From Hyphomicrobiales bacterium (lineage in GTDB: Bacteria > Pseudomonadota > Alphaproteobacteria > Rhizobiales > Rhizobiaceae): 64,000 nt of DNA. Below, one piece after another: positions 7,873-15,523 of this stretch. A model generated the notes under the pieces. It did no database searches. It had not been told where the DNA came from and was given only the letters and a program-made list of their open reading frames with translations. Numbering within the stretch: position 1 is the first letter of the stretch; each line of letters opens with the position of its first letter. A program made the position numbers and the translations under genes. Where the stretch lies: positions 1 to 64,000 of the forward strand of contig UBKJ01000016.1 in assembly GCA_900465915.1 (NCBI GenBank). Reading direction: 5' to 3'.

Positions 7873-8811
7873 TTGGAACAGGATACGGTAGCGATCGTCG
7901 GCGCCGGCCTGGTCGGGTCGGGCTGGTCACTGGTCTTCGCGCGCGGCGGCTATCGCGTGCGGGTCTACGATCCCTCGGCGGAGATCCGGGCGCGCGTCCC
8001 CGGCTGGGCGCGCGACAGCCTCGACGAACTCGCCCGCAACGGCCTCGTCGAAGATCCCGACGCGGCGCTGGCGCGCATCTCGGTGCACGACACGCTCGCG
8101 GCGGCGCTGGAGGGCGCCTTCTACGTGCAGGAATCGGTGTTCGAGACCGTGGCGGCCAAGACCGAGGTCTGCCTCGCCATCGACGCGCTGATGCACCCGC
8201 GGGCCATCGTCGGCTCGTCCTCCTCGGGCATTCCCGCGTCGCAATTCACCGCCGGCTGCGCCAACCGCGCCCGCTTCCTCATCGCCCATCCGGTCAATCC
8301 GCCGCATCTCGCGCCGGTGGTCGAGCTGGTCCCCGCGCCCTGGACGGAGCCTGCCGCGGTCGAGGCCGCCGCCGCGCTGATGCAGAAGGCCGGGCAGGTG
8401 CCCGTGCGGCTCACGCGCGAGATCGAAGGCTTCGTGCTCAACCGCCTGCAGGGGGTGCTGCTCAACGAGGCCTGGGCGCTCTATCGCGACGGCGTGGCGA
8501 GCCTCGAGGACATCGACGCCACCATCGCGCACGGGCTCGGCCTGCGCTGGTCCTTCATGGGCCCGTTCGAGACCATCGACCTCAACGCGCCCGGCGGCAT
8601 CGAGGACTACGCCGCCCGCCTGCGCGGCCTCTACGCCGGCATGGTGCGGCTGCCGCCGCCGGGGCCGTGGCCGGACGAGGTCATCCGCAAGGCCGCCGCC
8701 GAGCGCCGCGCCCGGCTGCCGGCGGACAAGCTCGCCGACCGGCGCGCCTGGCGCGACGCGACGCTCGCCCGGCTGGCCGCCTTCAAGAAAAACCTGCCCG
8801 ACGGGAATTGA
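7873..8811 (+). CDS. 3-hydroxyacyl-CoA-dehydrogenase-family NAD-dependent dehydrogenase
   Basis: A 312-residue single-domain relative of 3-hydroxyacyl-CoA, L-gulonate 3- and L-carnitine dehydrogenases. The Rossmann motif GAGLVGSG starts at residue 10, the SSSSGIP loop is near residue 117, the catalytic-type HPVNPPHLAPVVELV motif is near residue 138, and NRLQGVLLNEAW follows in the C-terminal helical domain. It starts at a TTG one base after the preceding stop. At this length and without a fatty-acid context, oxidation of a free hydroxy acid such as L-gulonate, rather than a CoA ester, fits best. It is co-directional with the hydrolase and with the histidinol-dehydrogenase-like gene 45 bp downstream. 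Confidence 0.85.
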   Translation: MEQDTVAIVGAGLVGSGWSLVFARGGYRVRVYDPSAEIRARVPGWARDSLDELARNGLVEDPDAALARISVHDTLAAALEGAFYVQESVFETVAAKTEVCLAIDALMHPRAIVGSSSSGIPASQFTAGCANRARFLIAHPVNPPHLAPVVELVPAPWTEPAAVEAAAALMQKAGQVPVRLTREIEGFVLNRLQGVLLNEAWALYRDGVASLEDIDATIAHGLGLRWSFMGPFETIDLNAPGGIEDYAARLRGLYAGMVRLPPPGPWPDEVIRKAAAERRARLPADKLADRRAWRDATLARLAAFKKNLPDGN

Positions 8812-8856
8812 CCCGCCGGGGCCCCTCATCCAGTCATTGACCAAGGAAGATTTGAC

Positions 8857-10167
8857 ATGTCCATAACTTACCTGAAGCGCGGCAAGCCCGAAGATGCGCG
8901 ATCCGAAGACGACGCCAAGGTGCGGGGGGCTGTCGAGGCGATCCTGAAAGACATCGAGGCCCGCGGCGACGCGGCGGTGCGCGCGCTTTCGGAGAAATTC
9001 GACAGATATTCGCCGCCGTCCTTCCGGCTTTCGGACAGCGAGATCGAGGCGCTGATGGCGCGCGTCTCGGCGCGCGACATGGAGGACATCAAGTTCGCCC
9101 AGGCGCAGGTGCGCAATTTCGCCCAGGCGCAGCGGGATTCGATGAAGGACATCGAGATCGAGACACTGCCGGGCGTCGTGCTGGGCCATCGCAACATCCC
9201 GGTGCAGTCGGTCGGCTGCTACGTGCCGGGCGGCAAGTTCCCGATGGTGGCCTCGGCGCATATGTCGGTGCTGACCGCCGCCGTCGCCGGCGTGCCGCGC
9301 ATCGTCGCCGCCACCCCGCCCTTCAAGGGCGAGCCCAACCCGGCCGTCATCGCCGCGATGAAGCTGGGCGGCGCGCACGAGATCTTCGTCATGGGCGGCG
9401 TGCAGGCGATCGGCGCCATGGCGCTCGGCACCGAGACGCTCAAGCCCGTCGACATGCTGGTCGGGCCGGGCAACGCCTTCGTCGCCGAGGCCAAGCGCCA
9501 GCTTTACGGCCGCGTCGGCATCGACCTCTTCGCCGGCCCCACCGAGACCATGGTGATCGCCGACGACACGGTCGACGCCGAGCTTTGCGCCACCGACCTG
9601 CTCGGCCAGGCCGAGCACGGCTACAATTCGCCGGCGGTGCTGGTCACCAACAGCCGCAGGCTGGCGGAAGGCGTGCTGGACGAGATCGAACGCCTGCTCG
9701 CCATCCTTCCCACCGCCGAGACGGCGCGCAAGAGCTGGGAGGATTACGGCGAGGTGATCCTGTGCGACACGCATGAGGAGATGCTGGCGGTGGCCAACGA
9801 CATCGCCAGCGAGCATGTCCAGGTCATGACCGACCGCGACGACTGGTATCTCGACAACATGCGCAGCTACGGCGCGCTGTTCCTCGGCCCGCGCACCAAT
9901 GTGGCGAACGGCGACAAGGTGATCGGCACCAACCATACGCTGCCGACCAAGAAGGCCGGCCGCTACACCGGCGGGCTGTGGGTGGGCAAGTTCCTCAAGA
10001 CGCACAGCTACCAGAAGATCCTCACCGACGAGGCGGCGGCCATGATCGGCGCCTACGGATCGCGGCTGTGCATGCTGGAGGGTTTCGTCGGCCACGCCGA
10101 GCAGTGCAACATCCGCGTCCGCCGCTATGGCGGCCGCAACGTGCCCTACGGGGCGGCGGCGGAATGA
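8857..10167 (+). CDS. Histidinol-dehydrogenase-like alcohol dehydrogenase (HpsN/HisD family)
   Basis: A 436-residue protein of the HisD fold. The zinc and catalytic residues of HisD are kept: Gln and His in [10 protein letters not shown], Glu-His in SEHVQVMTD, Asp in [14 protein letters not shown], and His in FVGHAEQ. No other histidine-biosynthesis gene is nearby, which argues against a role in histidine synthesis. Close relatives outside his operons include HpsN, which oxidises 2,3-dihydroxypropanesulfonate to the acid in two NAD-dependent steps. A diol or sugar-alcohol terminus is therefore a plausible substrate. The stop overlaps the start of the SDR gene (ATGA), indicating translational coupling. 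Confidence 0.85.
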   Translation: MSITYLKRGKPEDARSEDDAKVRGAVEAILKDIEARGDAAVRALSEKFDRYSPPSFRLSDSEIEALMARVSARDMEDIKFAQAQVRNFAQAQRDSMKDIEIETLPGVVLGHRNIPVQSVGCYVPGGKFPMVASAHMSVLTAAVAGVPRIVAATPPFKGEPNPAVIAAMKLGGAHEIFVMGGVQAIGAMALGTETLKPVDMLVGPGNAFVAEAKRQLYGRVGIDLFAGPTETMVIADDTVDAELCATDLLGQAEHGYNSPAVLVTNSRRLAEGVLDEIERLLAILPTAETARKSWEDYGEVILCDTHEEMLAVANDIASEHVQVMTDRDDWYLDNMRSYGALFLGPRTNVANGDKVIGTNHTLPTKKAGRYTGGLWVGKFLKTHSYQKILTDEAAAMIGAYGSRLCMLEGFVGHAEQCNIRVRRYGGRNVPYGAAAE

Positions 10168-10922
10168 CGCCCGCCCTCCCCGACTTCCGCCTCGACGGCA
10201 AGCGGGCGCTGGTCACCGGCGCGGGGCGGGGCATCGGCCTCGCCATCGCCCGGACCTATGCGGCGGCCGGCGCGCGCGTGACGCTGTGCGCGCGCACGCG
10301 GGACGAGATCGAGGCGGAAGCCTCGGCCCTTCGCGCCGCCGGCCTCGATGCCGAGGCGCTGGCGGTCGACGTCACCGACGTCGCGGCGCTGTCGCAGGCG
10401 CTGGCCGGCGCCGCCTTCGACGTCTTCGTCAACAATGCGGGGACCAACCGCCCCAAGCCGCTTCTCGACGTGACCGAGGAGGACTACGACGCGGTGATGG
10501 GCCTCAACGTCCGCGCCGCCGTCTTCGCCGCCCGCGAGGCCGCCCGCGGCATGATCGCCGCCGGCCGCGGCGGCTCCATCATCAACATGTCGTCTCAGAT
10601 GGGCCATGTCGGCGCCGCCGGCCGCACCATCTATTGCGCCTCGAAATGGGCGATCGAGGGTTTTACCCGCGCGCTGGCGATCGAGCTGGGGCCGCACCGC
10701 ATCCGCGTCAACACGCTCTGCCCCACCTTCATCGAGACGCCGATGACGCAGCCCTTCTTCCAGGACGCAGCGTTCCGGGCCTCGGTGCTGTCGAAAATCA
10801 AGCTCGGCCGCCTCGGGACGGTCGAGGACGTGACGGGGGCCGCCCTTTTCCTCGCCGCCGACTGCTCGTCCCTGATGACCGGAAGCTCCCTGATGCTCGA
10901 CGGCGGCTGGACCGCCGACTAG
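10164..10922 (+). CDS. Short-chain dehydrogenase/reductase (SDR)
   Basis: A 252-residue classical SDR. The cofactor motif TGAGRGIG is near residue 19, NNAG near residue 90, the catalytic Ser lies in NMSSQMG, and the Tyr-Lys pair is in YCASKWA; a C-terminal DGGWTAD closes the fold. It begins in an ATGA overlap with the HisD-like gene and ends the plus-strand operon. SDRs of this type interconvert a secondary alcohol and a ketone of small metabolites with NAD(P). Its partnership with an HpsN-like enzyme and a 3-hydroxyacid dehydrogenase suggests successive oxidation or epimerisation of one sugar-derived skeleton. The CRISPR leader begins right after it. Confidence 0.88.
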   Translation: MTPALPDFRLDGKRALVTGAGRGIGLAIARTYAAAGARVTLCARTRDEIEAEASALRAAGLDAEALAVDVTDVAALSQALAGAAFDVFVNNAGTNRPKPLLDVTEEDYDAVMGLNVRAAVFAAREAARGMIAAGRGGSIINMSSQMGHVGAAGRTIYCASKWAIEGFTRALAIELGPHRIRVNTLCPTFIETPMTQPFFQDAAFRASVLSKIKLGRLGTVEDVTGAALFLAADCSSLMTGSSLMLDGGWTAD

Positions 10923-11000
10923 GCGGACGCCGGACGCGCCCGTTCGACGAACGGGCGCGGAGAGGTGGAGTGGGTGGCGGACTGTGATATAGTCAAAAGG

Positions 11001-11296
11001 GTCGTTTCCTGCACGGAGGCGTGGTTTGAAACATCACCAACGCCTATGCGGATCGCGGCGCGATTGAGTTGCCTCCTACGCGGAGGCGTGGTTTGAAACA
11101 TCGCCTCCAGCCAGCGGCAAAACTGTTCCGGGGGTCGCCTCCTACCCGGAGGCGTGGTTTGAAACGAGCCCCGCAACACCGCCTTCGTGCGGCCGATGAG
11201 TCGCCTCCTACGCGGAGGCGTGGTTTGAAACCGCGACCTCGTGCTCGAATGGGGCTACGCGCAGGTCGCCTCCCATGCGGAGGCGTAGATTCAGAT
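11001..11296 (+). CRISPR. Orphan mini CRISPR array, type I-C-like repeats, 5 repeats and 4 spacers
   Basis: Five 32-bp repeats lie at 11001-11032, 11068-11099, 11134-11165, 11200-11231 and 11265-11296, separated by unrelated spacers of 35, 34, 34 and 33 bp. The common repeat begins GTCGCCTCCTACGCGG and ends AGGCGTGGTTTGAAAC. GCCTCC and GGAGGC form a hairpin, and the GAAAC end is typical of type I-C repeats, so transcription is rightward. Repeat 5 is degraded in its last bases (GATTCAGAT), as in a trailer end. Repeat 1 also differs at several sites (GTCGTTTCCTGCACGG) and repeat 3 has one change in the loop. The 78 bp after the SDR gene (10923-11000) would be the leader. No cas gene lies within the window. 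Confidence 0.93.
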
Positions 11297-11361
11297 ACGC
11301 GCCTTAAAAACAATAGGCCAACGCCGCCCCAGCCAACCGGCGGTGCGGGCGGGCGCGGAGA

Positions 11362-11383
11362 GGCCCGGCCTTTTGGCCGGGCC
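11362..11383 (-). terminator. Strong hairpin between the CRISPR array and gfa
   Basis: A perfect 9-bp stem GGCCCGGCC / GGCCGGGCC encloses a TTTT loop, 5 bp beyond the stop of the minus-strand gfa gene. It is well placed to end gfa transcription and could also stop array transcripts arriving from the left; on the plus strand CTGTTT follows. No long T run is present on either strand. Confidence 0.55.
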
Positions 11384-11388
11384 CTGTT

Positions 11389-11961
11389 TCAGGCGGCGAG
11401 GACGCCGTTCTTTTTCGCCGTCCAGGTGGCGATGTAGTCCATCAGCGGCGGGTTGAGGCAGTCGTAGGGTTCCAGGTCCAGCTCGCGCAGGCGGTCGCGC
11501 ACGCCGTCCATTTTGCCCGGATCGTAGCCGCTTTCGATGATCGACGACACGAAGGCGGCGAAGCCCGGCTTCTCCCAGCCCTGTTCCTCGAAGCGCTCGG
11601 GATGCACGAAGGACAGGCCGCGGAACGGATGCTCGCGCTCGACCGGGCCGTACATGTGCACGCCGCAGGCCTTGCAGGCGTGGCACCGGATTAGCGCGGC
11701 GGCGTCGACCACGGCGAGCTTGTCGCCGTTCTCCACCACCTCGACATTCTCCGTCGGCGCGACCGCGACGATGGAGAACGCCGCGCCTTCCGGCTTCCAG
11801 CATTTGGTGCAGCCGCAGGCGTGGTTGTGGGCGATGTCGCCCTTCACCCGCACCTTCACCGGACGGTCCGTGCAGGCGCAGACGAGCGTCCCGCCGGAAA
11901 AGCCCGCATCGGCGGCCCGGAAACCGGAATCGACGGCGGGATGTATCGCTATTCTGGTCAT
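11389..11961 (-). CDS. gfa: S-(hydroxymethyl)glutathione synthase (glutathione-dependent formaldehyde-activating enzyme)
   Basis: A 190-residue Gfa, the normal family length. The zinc-binding cysteines are all visible: CACTD near residue 28, CGCTKC near residue 49, and [13 protein letters not shown] near residue 93. Gfa speeds condensation of formaldehyde with glutathione, feeding glutathione-dependent formaldehyde oxidation in the cytoplasm. It is the third gene of a minus-strand set beginning with an OYE-type N-demethylase, an enzyme class that releases formaldehyde. This explains its presence and supports methylated-amine catabolism here. The ATG follows a GGAGGAG ribosome binding site. 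Confidence 0.95.
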   Translation of the reverse strand: MTRIAIHPAVDSGFRAADAGFSGGTLVCACTDRPVKVRVKGDIAHNHACGCTKCWKPEGAAFSIVAVAPTENVEVVENGDKLAVVDAAALIRCHACKACGVHMYGPVEREHPFRGLSFVHPERFEEQGWEKPGFAAFVSSIIESGYDPGKMDGVRDRLRELDLEPYDCLNPPLMDYIATWTAKKNGVLAA

Positions 11962-11985
11962 GTGCTTCTCCTCCTGATTGGCCGG

Positions 11986-12042
11986 CTAGAGCGTTTGCGC
12001 ATTTCCGAACGCAAAACCGCTTCGCACTTTTGCTGGAAATGC
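11986..12042. repeat. Extragenic palindromic element of the Rhizobiales type
   Basis: The gap between gfa and the cupin gene contains TAGAGCGTTTGCG followed by a 44-bp hairpin with arms GCATTTCC (11999-12006) and GGAAATGC (12035-12042) around ACGCAAAACCGCTTCGCACT. From memory this resembles short intergenic repeats scattered through Rhizobiales genomes; that recognition was not checked. It may act as a transcript-stabilising hairpin between the two genes. Only one copy was seen in this window. Confidence 0.5.
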
Positions 12043-12043
12043 T

Positions 12044-12640
12044 TCAGGCCGGCAGCAGCGCCCAGAACGCGAAAAGCGGAGCGTCGAGCGACCGCATGGC
12101 GTGACGGATATTGGGGACATTATAGAACGAACCGCCGACGCCGGGAACGAACCAGTCGCTGTCGCCGTGGCGAAATTCGCTCTCGCAAAGGACGAGATAG
12201 GTCTCCTCCGGCGCGTGGGTGTGGTCGGGATAGCGGACGTTGGGCGCGAGCAGCGACACGCCGAGCCAGGCGTCGGTGCGGTGCTCCAGCCCGCGCGGGC
12301 CGGCGATCATCGCATTGGCGTGCCCGTCGGGGAAATTGGCGCTGGCGGTGTCGTCCCAGGTCGCCCGCCGTCCCCAGTCGAGCCGGGGAGCCACGGCGCG
12401 GAAAGCCTCCGCCAGCGGCTTGAGATCGGGCCGGGTCCGGCCTGCGATGTCGAGCGCCGGCCCCAGATGGTCGCAGACCGGCAGACGCGTCCCCTCGCCC
12501 GCCCGCTCGGCCGCCGGCTTTTTCAGCGCCGCGAAGATCGCGTCGATGGAGCGGCGCGACGCCGGCTCCGTCACCGCCGCGTCGAAACCGGCGTGGGAAA
12601 GATCGATCAGCTCCTGAAGATCGCGGCTGCGTGCGGTCAT
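12044..12640 (-). CDS. DMSP-lyase-like cupin protein (DddQ/DddL-type family)
   Basis: A 198-residue protein with a C-terminal cupin barrel. The motif NVRYPDHTHAPEETYLVL holds His140, His142, Glu146, Tyr137 and Tyr148, and the second cupin motif NIRHAMRS supplies His180. Together these match the metal ligands and active-site tyrosines of the DddQ-type dimethylsulfoniopropionate lyases, which also share the ending of the form HAMRS-x-D-x-P-L. The N-terminal half is helical. It sits 65 bp downstream of the OYE demethylase gene on the same strand, and a betaine-type importer is divergent from that gene. A true DMSP lyase would make acrylate and dimethyl sulfide, but activity on another onium or methylated compound is equally possible. 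Confidence 0.7.
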   Translation of the reverse strand: MTARSRDLQELIDLSHAGFDAAVTEPASRRSIDAIFAALKKPAAERAGEGTRLPVCDHLGPALDIAGRTRPDLKPLAEAFRAVAPRLDWGRRATWDDTASANFPDGHANAMIAGPRGLEHRTDAWLGVSLLAPNVRYPDHTHAPEETYLVLCESEFRHGDSDWFVPGVGGSFYNVPNIRHAMRSLDAPLFAFWALLPA

Positions 12641-12705
12641 TTTTCTTCTCCCGAAAAGAATAAGGTCCCCGAAAGAAAACGGGCCGGCGGGCGGCCCGTC
12701 AACGC

Positions 12706-14742
12706 CTAAATGTCCTTGGCCAGCCGCAACCCGTCATAGATGGCGGCGTGGGTGTTGCGGGCGGCCACCGCGTCGCCGATGCGGAACAGCTGGTAGCGCC
12801 CGTCCGGGTTGCGCTCCACCGTCTGCGGACGCCCGCCCAGAAGTTCGTCATAGGACACCTCGCCCAGGTTCTTTGACTTCGGCTTCAGCTCGAAATAGAG
12901 TTCGTCCAGCGGGATGGTCCCATGATTGACGACGATCTGATCCACCGTGCGCGTCTTGTGGACGCCGCCGTAATCGCTGCCGACATGCGCGACGATCTGG
13001 TTGCCGCTCCGTTCGGCCGCCTCCAGCCGGAACGTCACCGTGAAGGTCGCGTCGCGCTTCTGCAGCGAACGCATATAGGGCACGAGGTTCATCGCCATCA
13101 CCTCCGGCGCGAAGGCGCGGTCCGGCGTCATGATCTCGACCTTGCCGCCGGCCTCGGCGACGATCTCCGCCGCCTGCAGGCCGGCATGGTCGCCGGCGTC
13201 GTCGAAGACCAGCACGTTGGCGCCCGGCTTGACGTCGCCGGAGATGATGTCCCAGGACGACACGACCAGCTCGTTGCCCTCGCCCAGAACCTCCGTATGC
13301 GGCAGGCCGCCGGTGGCGACGATGACCACGTCGGGGTTCTCCGCCTCCACCGTGTCGGCCTCCGCCCAGGTGTTGAAGCGGAAGACGACGCCGAGCTTCT
13401 CGCACTGGCTCATGCGCCAGTCGACGATGCCGATCATCTCCCTGCGGCGCGGGCTCTGGGCTGTCAGGCGGATCTGGCCGCCGGGCTGCGCCGCGGCCTC
13501 GAACACCACCACCTCGTGGCCGCGCTCGGCGGCGACGCGCGCCGCCTCCAGCCCGGCCGGGCCGGCGCCGACGATCACCACCTTCTTGCGCGCGGCCGCC
13601 TTCTCGATCTTGTGCGGCATCGTCTCCTCGCGGCCGGTGGCGGCGTTGTGGATGCAGAAGGCGAGCCCGCCCTGGTAGATGCGGTCGAGGCAGTAATTGG
13701 CGCCCACGCAGGGGCGGATGTCGTCCTCGCGCTTCTCCATGATCTTGCGCACGATATGCGGGTCGGTCATGTGGGCGCGGGTCATGCCGATCATGTCGAC
13801 CTTGCCCGAGGCGATGGCGTGGCGGGCGGTGGCGACGTCCTGGATCTTGGCGGCGTGGAAGGTGGGAAAATCGGTCGCGGCGCGGATCTCGCCGGCGAAG
13901 TCGAGATGCGGCGCGCTGGCCATGCCCTGGATGGGGATGACGTCGGTGAGGCCCGGATCGGTGTCGATATGGCCGCGGATGACGTTGAGATAATCGATGA
14001 GGCCGCTTTCCTTGAGCCGCCTGGAGATTTCGAGCCCTTCCGCCTTGGCCACGCCGCCCGGCAGGCGCTCGTCGGCGGTGTAGCGGACGCCGAGGATGAA
14101 ATCGTCCCCCACCCGCTCGCGCATGGCGCGGAACACGTCGAAGCAGAAGCGCAGGCGGTTGTCGAGCGAGCCGCCATAGGGCGCGTCGAGCTGGTTGGTC
14201 AGCGGCGAGACGAACTGGTCGATGAGATGGCCGTAGGCCTCGAGCTCCACCCCGTCCATGCCGCCGGCCTTCATGCGCTCGGCGGCGTCGGCGAAGTCCT
14301 TGACGATGCGCGCGATGTCCCAGTCCTCGATCTTCTTGGGGAAGGCGCGGTGCGCCGGCTCCTGCCGGTGCGAGGGCGCCACCACCGGCAGCCAGTCGCC
14401 CTTGTCCCAGCGCGTGCGGCGGCCCAGATGCGTGAGCTGGATCATGATCGCCGCGCCCTGCTCGTGCACGGCGTCGGTCATCTCGCGCAGCCAGGGCACG
14501 ATCTCGTCCTTGTAGGCGAGGAGGTTGTTGAACACCGGCGGGCTGTCCTTCGACACCGCCGCCGAGCCGGCCGTCATCGTCATCGCCACGCCGCCCCTGG
14601 CGCGCTCCACCGTATAGGCGCGGTAGCGGCCCTTGGGCATGCCGTCCTCGGGATAGGCCGGCTCGTGCGAGGTGACGATGATGCGGTTGCGCAGCGTCAG
14701 GTGCTTGAGCTTGTAGGGCTGAAGGAGAGGATCGTTCGACAT
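12706..14742 (-). CDS. Old Yellow Enzyme-type N-demethylase (N-methylproline/dimethylglycine demethylase family)
   Basis: A 678-residue two-domain enzyme of the trimethylamine dehydrogenase/DgcA/StcD family. An N-terminal FMN TIM barrel covers about residues 1-370, and a FAD/NAD(P)-type Rossmann region begins at GAGPAGLEAA near residue 392. In the linker the cysteines are C345, C351 and C363 (PCVGANYC then FCIHN); trimethylamine dehydrogenase has one more cysteine where Ala348 stands here. I chose the ATG at 14742 (MSNDPLL) because GGAG lies 7 bp upstream and this length matches the family; a longer frame upstream has no such site. Family members remove N-methyl groups as formaldehyde, which fits the nearby gfa. 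It is transcribed divergently from the TetR gene. Confidence 0.88.
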   Translation of the reverse strand: MSNDPLLQPYKLKHLTLRNRIIVTSHEPAYPEDGMPKGRYRAYTVERARGGVAMTMTAGSAAVSKDSPPVFNNLLAYKDEIVPWLREMTDAVHEQGAAIMIQLTHLGRRTRWDKGDWLPVVAPSHRQEPAHRAFPKKIEDWDIARIVKDFADAAERMKAGGMDGVELEAYGHLIDQFVSPLTNQLDAPYGGSLDNRLRFCFDVFRAMRERVGDDFILGVRYTADERLPGGVAKAEGLEISRRLKESGLIDYLNVIRGHIDTDPGLTDVIPIQGMASAPHLDFAGEIRAATDFPTFHAAKIQDVATARHAIASGKVDMIGMTRAHMTDPHIVRKIMEKREDDIRPCVGANYCLDRIYQGGLAFCIHNAATGREETMPHKIEKAAARKKVVIVGAGPAGLEAARVAAERGHEVVVFEAAAQPGGQIRLTAQSPRRREMIGIVDWRMSQCEKLGVVFRFNTWAEADTVEAENPDVVIVATGGLPHTEVLGEGNELVVSSWDIISGDVKPGANVLVFDDAGDHAGLQAAEIVAEAGGKVEIMTPDRAFAPEVMAMNLVPYMRSLQKRDATFTVTFRLEAAERSGNQIVAHVGSDYGGVHKTRTVDQIVVNHGTIPLDELYFELKPKSKNLGEVSYDELLGGRPQTVERNPDGRYQLFRIGDAVAARNTHAAIYDGLRLAKDI

Positions 14743-14786
14743 GCGCCGGCTCCGGTAATAAAGCTTCGGCGAGACGCTATGAAGAT

Positions 14787-14845
14787 TGTACACTAGTGTC
14801 AAGTGAGACAATCAGCCGCGTTCAGGGCGTTGACATGAGTGTACA
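14787..14845. promoter_or_regulatory. Pair of inverted 15-bp operator copies in the OYE/TetR divergent promoter
   Basis: TGTACACTAGTGTCA (14787-14801) contains the perfect palindrome ACACTAGTGT. Its reverse complement is repeated with 13 of 15 matches as TGACATGAGTGTACA at 14831-14845, 44 bp further on. Both lie in the 145-bp gap between the minus-strand demethylase gene and the plus-strand TetR gene, the classic place for an autoregulating TetR protein. A divergent regulator next to two related dyads is the basis for the call; no binding data exist. Confidence 0.65.
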
Positions 14846-14887
14846 TTTTGGTTGTGGCCCGTGGGGCCGTTTGTTAGGATTTCAGGC

Positions 14888-15523
14888 ATGGATCAGGTGG
14901 TGAACGACACGGGCTGGCGCGGATCGCAGGAGGCTTGGCTGGAGGCGGCCTACGATTCCTTGCTCGAATCCGGGGTGGATTCGGTGAAGATCCTGCCGCT
15001 GGCCAAGAAGCTCAACCTGTCGCGGACCAGCTTCTACTGGTTCTTCAAGGACCGGGAGGAGCTATTGGCCGCGCTGGTGGCGCGCTGGCGCGACAAGAAC
15101 ACCGGCGGCATAGTGCGACAATCGGAGGCCTATGCGGAATCCGTCGCCGAGGCCATGCTGAACGTGTTCGACTGCTGGCTGAACAAGGAGCTGTTCGACT
15201 CGCAGTTCGAATTCGCGGTGCGAAGCTGGGGCTTGCAATCGCCGGACATCCTGGCGGAAGTGCGGGCCGCCGACCAGGCGCGGATAGAGGCGCTGGGCCG
15301 CATGTTCATGCGGTTCGGCTACGGCGAGGGGCCGGCGGACGTGCGCGCGCGCACCACCTATCTGGTGCAGATCGGCTATATCTCCATGCAGGCGAACGAG
15401 GATCTGGCGTTGAGAATGAAGCGTATCCCGGAATATATCGCCATCTATACCGGCCAGGCGCCGCAGCAGCGGGAGCTGGACCGCTTCTTCGCCCGCCACG
15501 GCTACAGACCGGAGCCGGCCTGA
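14888..15523 (+). CDS. TetR-family transcriptional regulator
   Basis: A 211-residue regulator with a TetR helix-turn-helix at about residues 25-60 (SLLESGVDSVKILPLAKKLNLSRTSFYWFF split over helices 1-3) and a helical ligand domain. The ATG at 14888 (MDQVVND) gives the usual TetR length; an upstream in-frame GTG would add 12 residues without a clear ribosome binding site. It heads the plus-strand operon containing the ProC-like gene and the betaine-type importer, and is divergent from the demethylase gene. It is the likely binder of the dyads at 14787-14845, responding to the imported compound or a product. Confidence 0.9.
   Translation: MDQVVNDTGWRGSQEAWLEAAYDSLLESGVDSVKILPLAKKLNLSRTSFYWFFKDREELLAALVARWRDKNTGGIVRQSEAYAESVAEAMLNVFDCWLNKELFDSQFEFAVRSWGLQSPDILAEVRAADQARIEALGRMFMRFGYGEGPADVRARTTYLVQIGYISMQANEDLALRMKRIPEYIAIYTGQAPQQRELDRFFARHGYRPEPA

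Noticed and set aside
7927..10095. A 722-codon minus-strand open frame opposite the dehydrogenase genes
   Set aside because: Shadow of the 3-hydroxyacid dehydrogenase and HisD-like genes, both of which keep catalytic residues on the plus strand.
8857..10167. Assignment of the HisD-like gene to histidine biosynthesis
   Set aside because: No other his gene is nearby, and the gene is translationally coupled to an SDR within a sugar-type operon.
11044..11313. Short coding frames with internal protein repeats (GFKPRLRVGGD) over 11.0-11.3 kb
   Set aside because: The repeat peptide is only the translation of the CRISPR repeats; no ribosome binding site and the spacers disrupt any domain.
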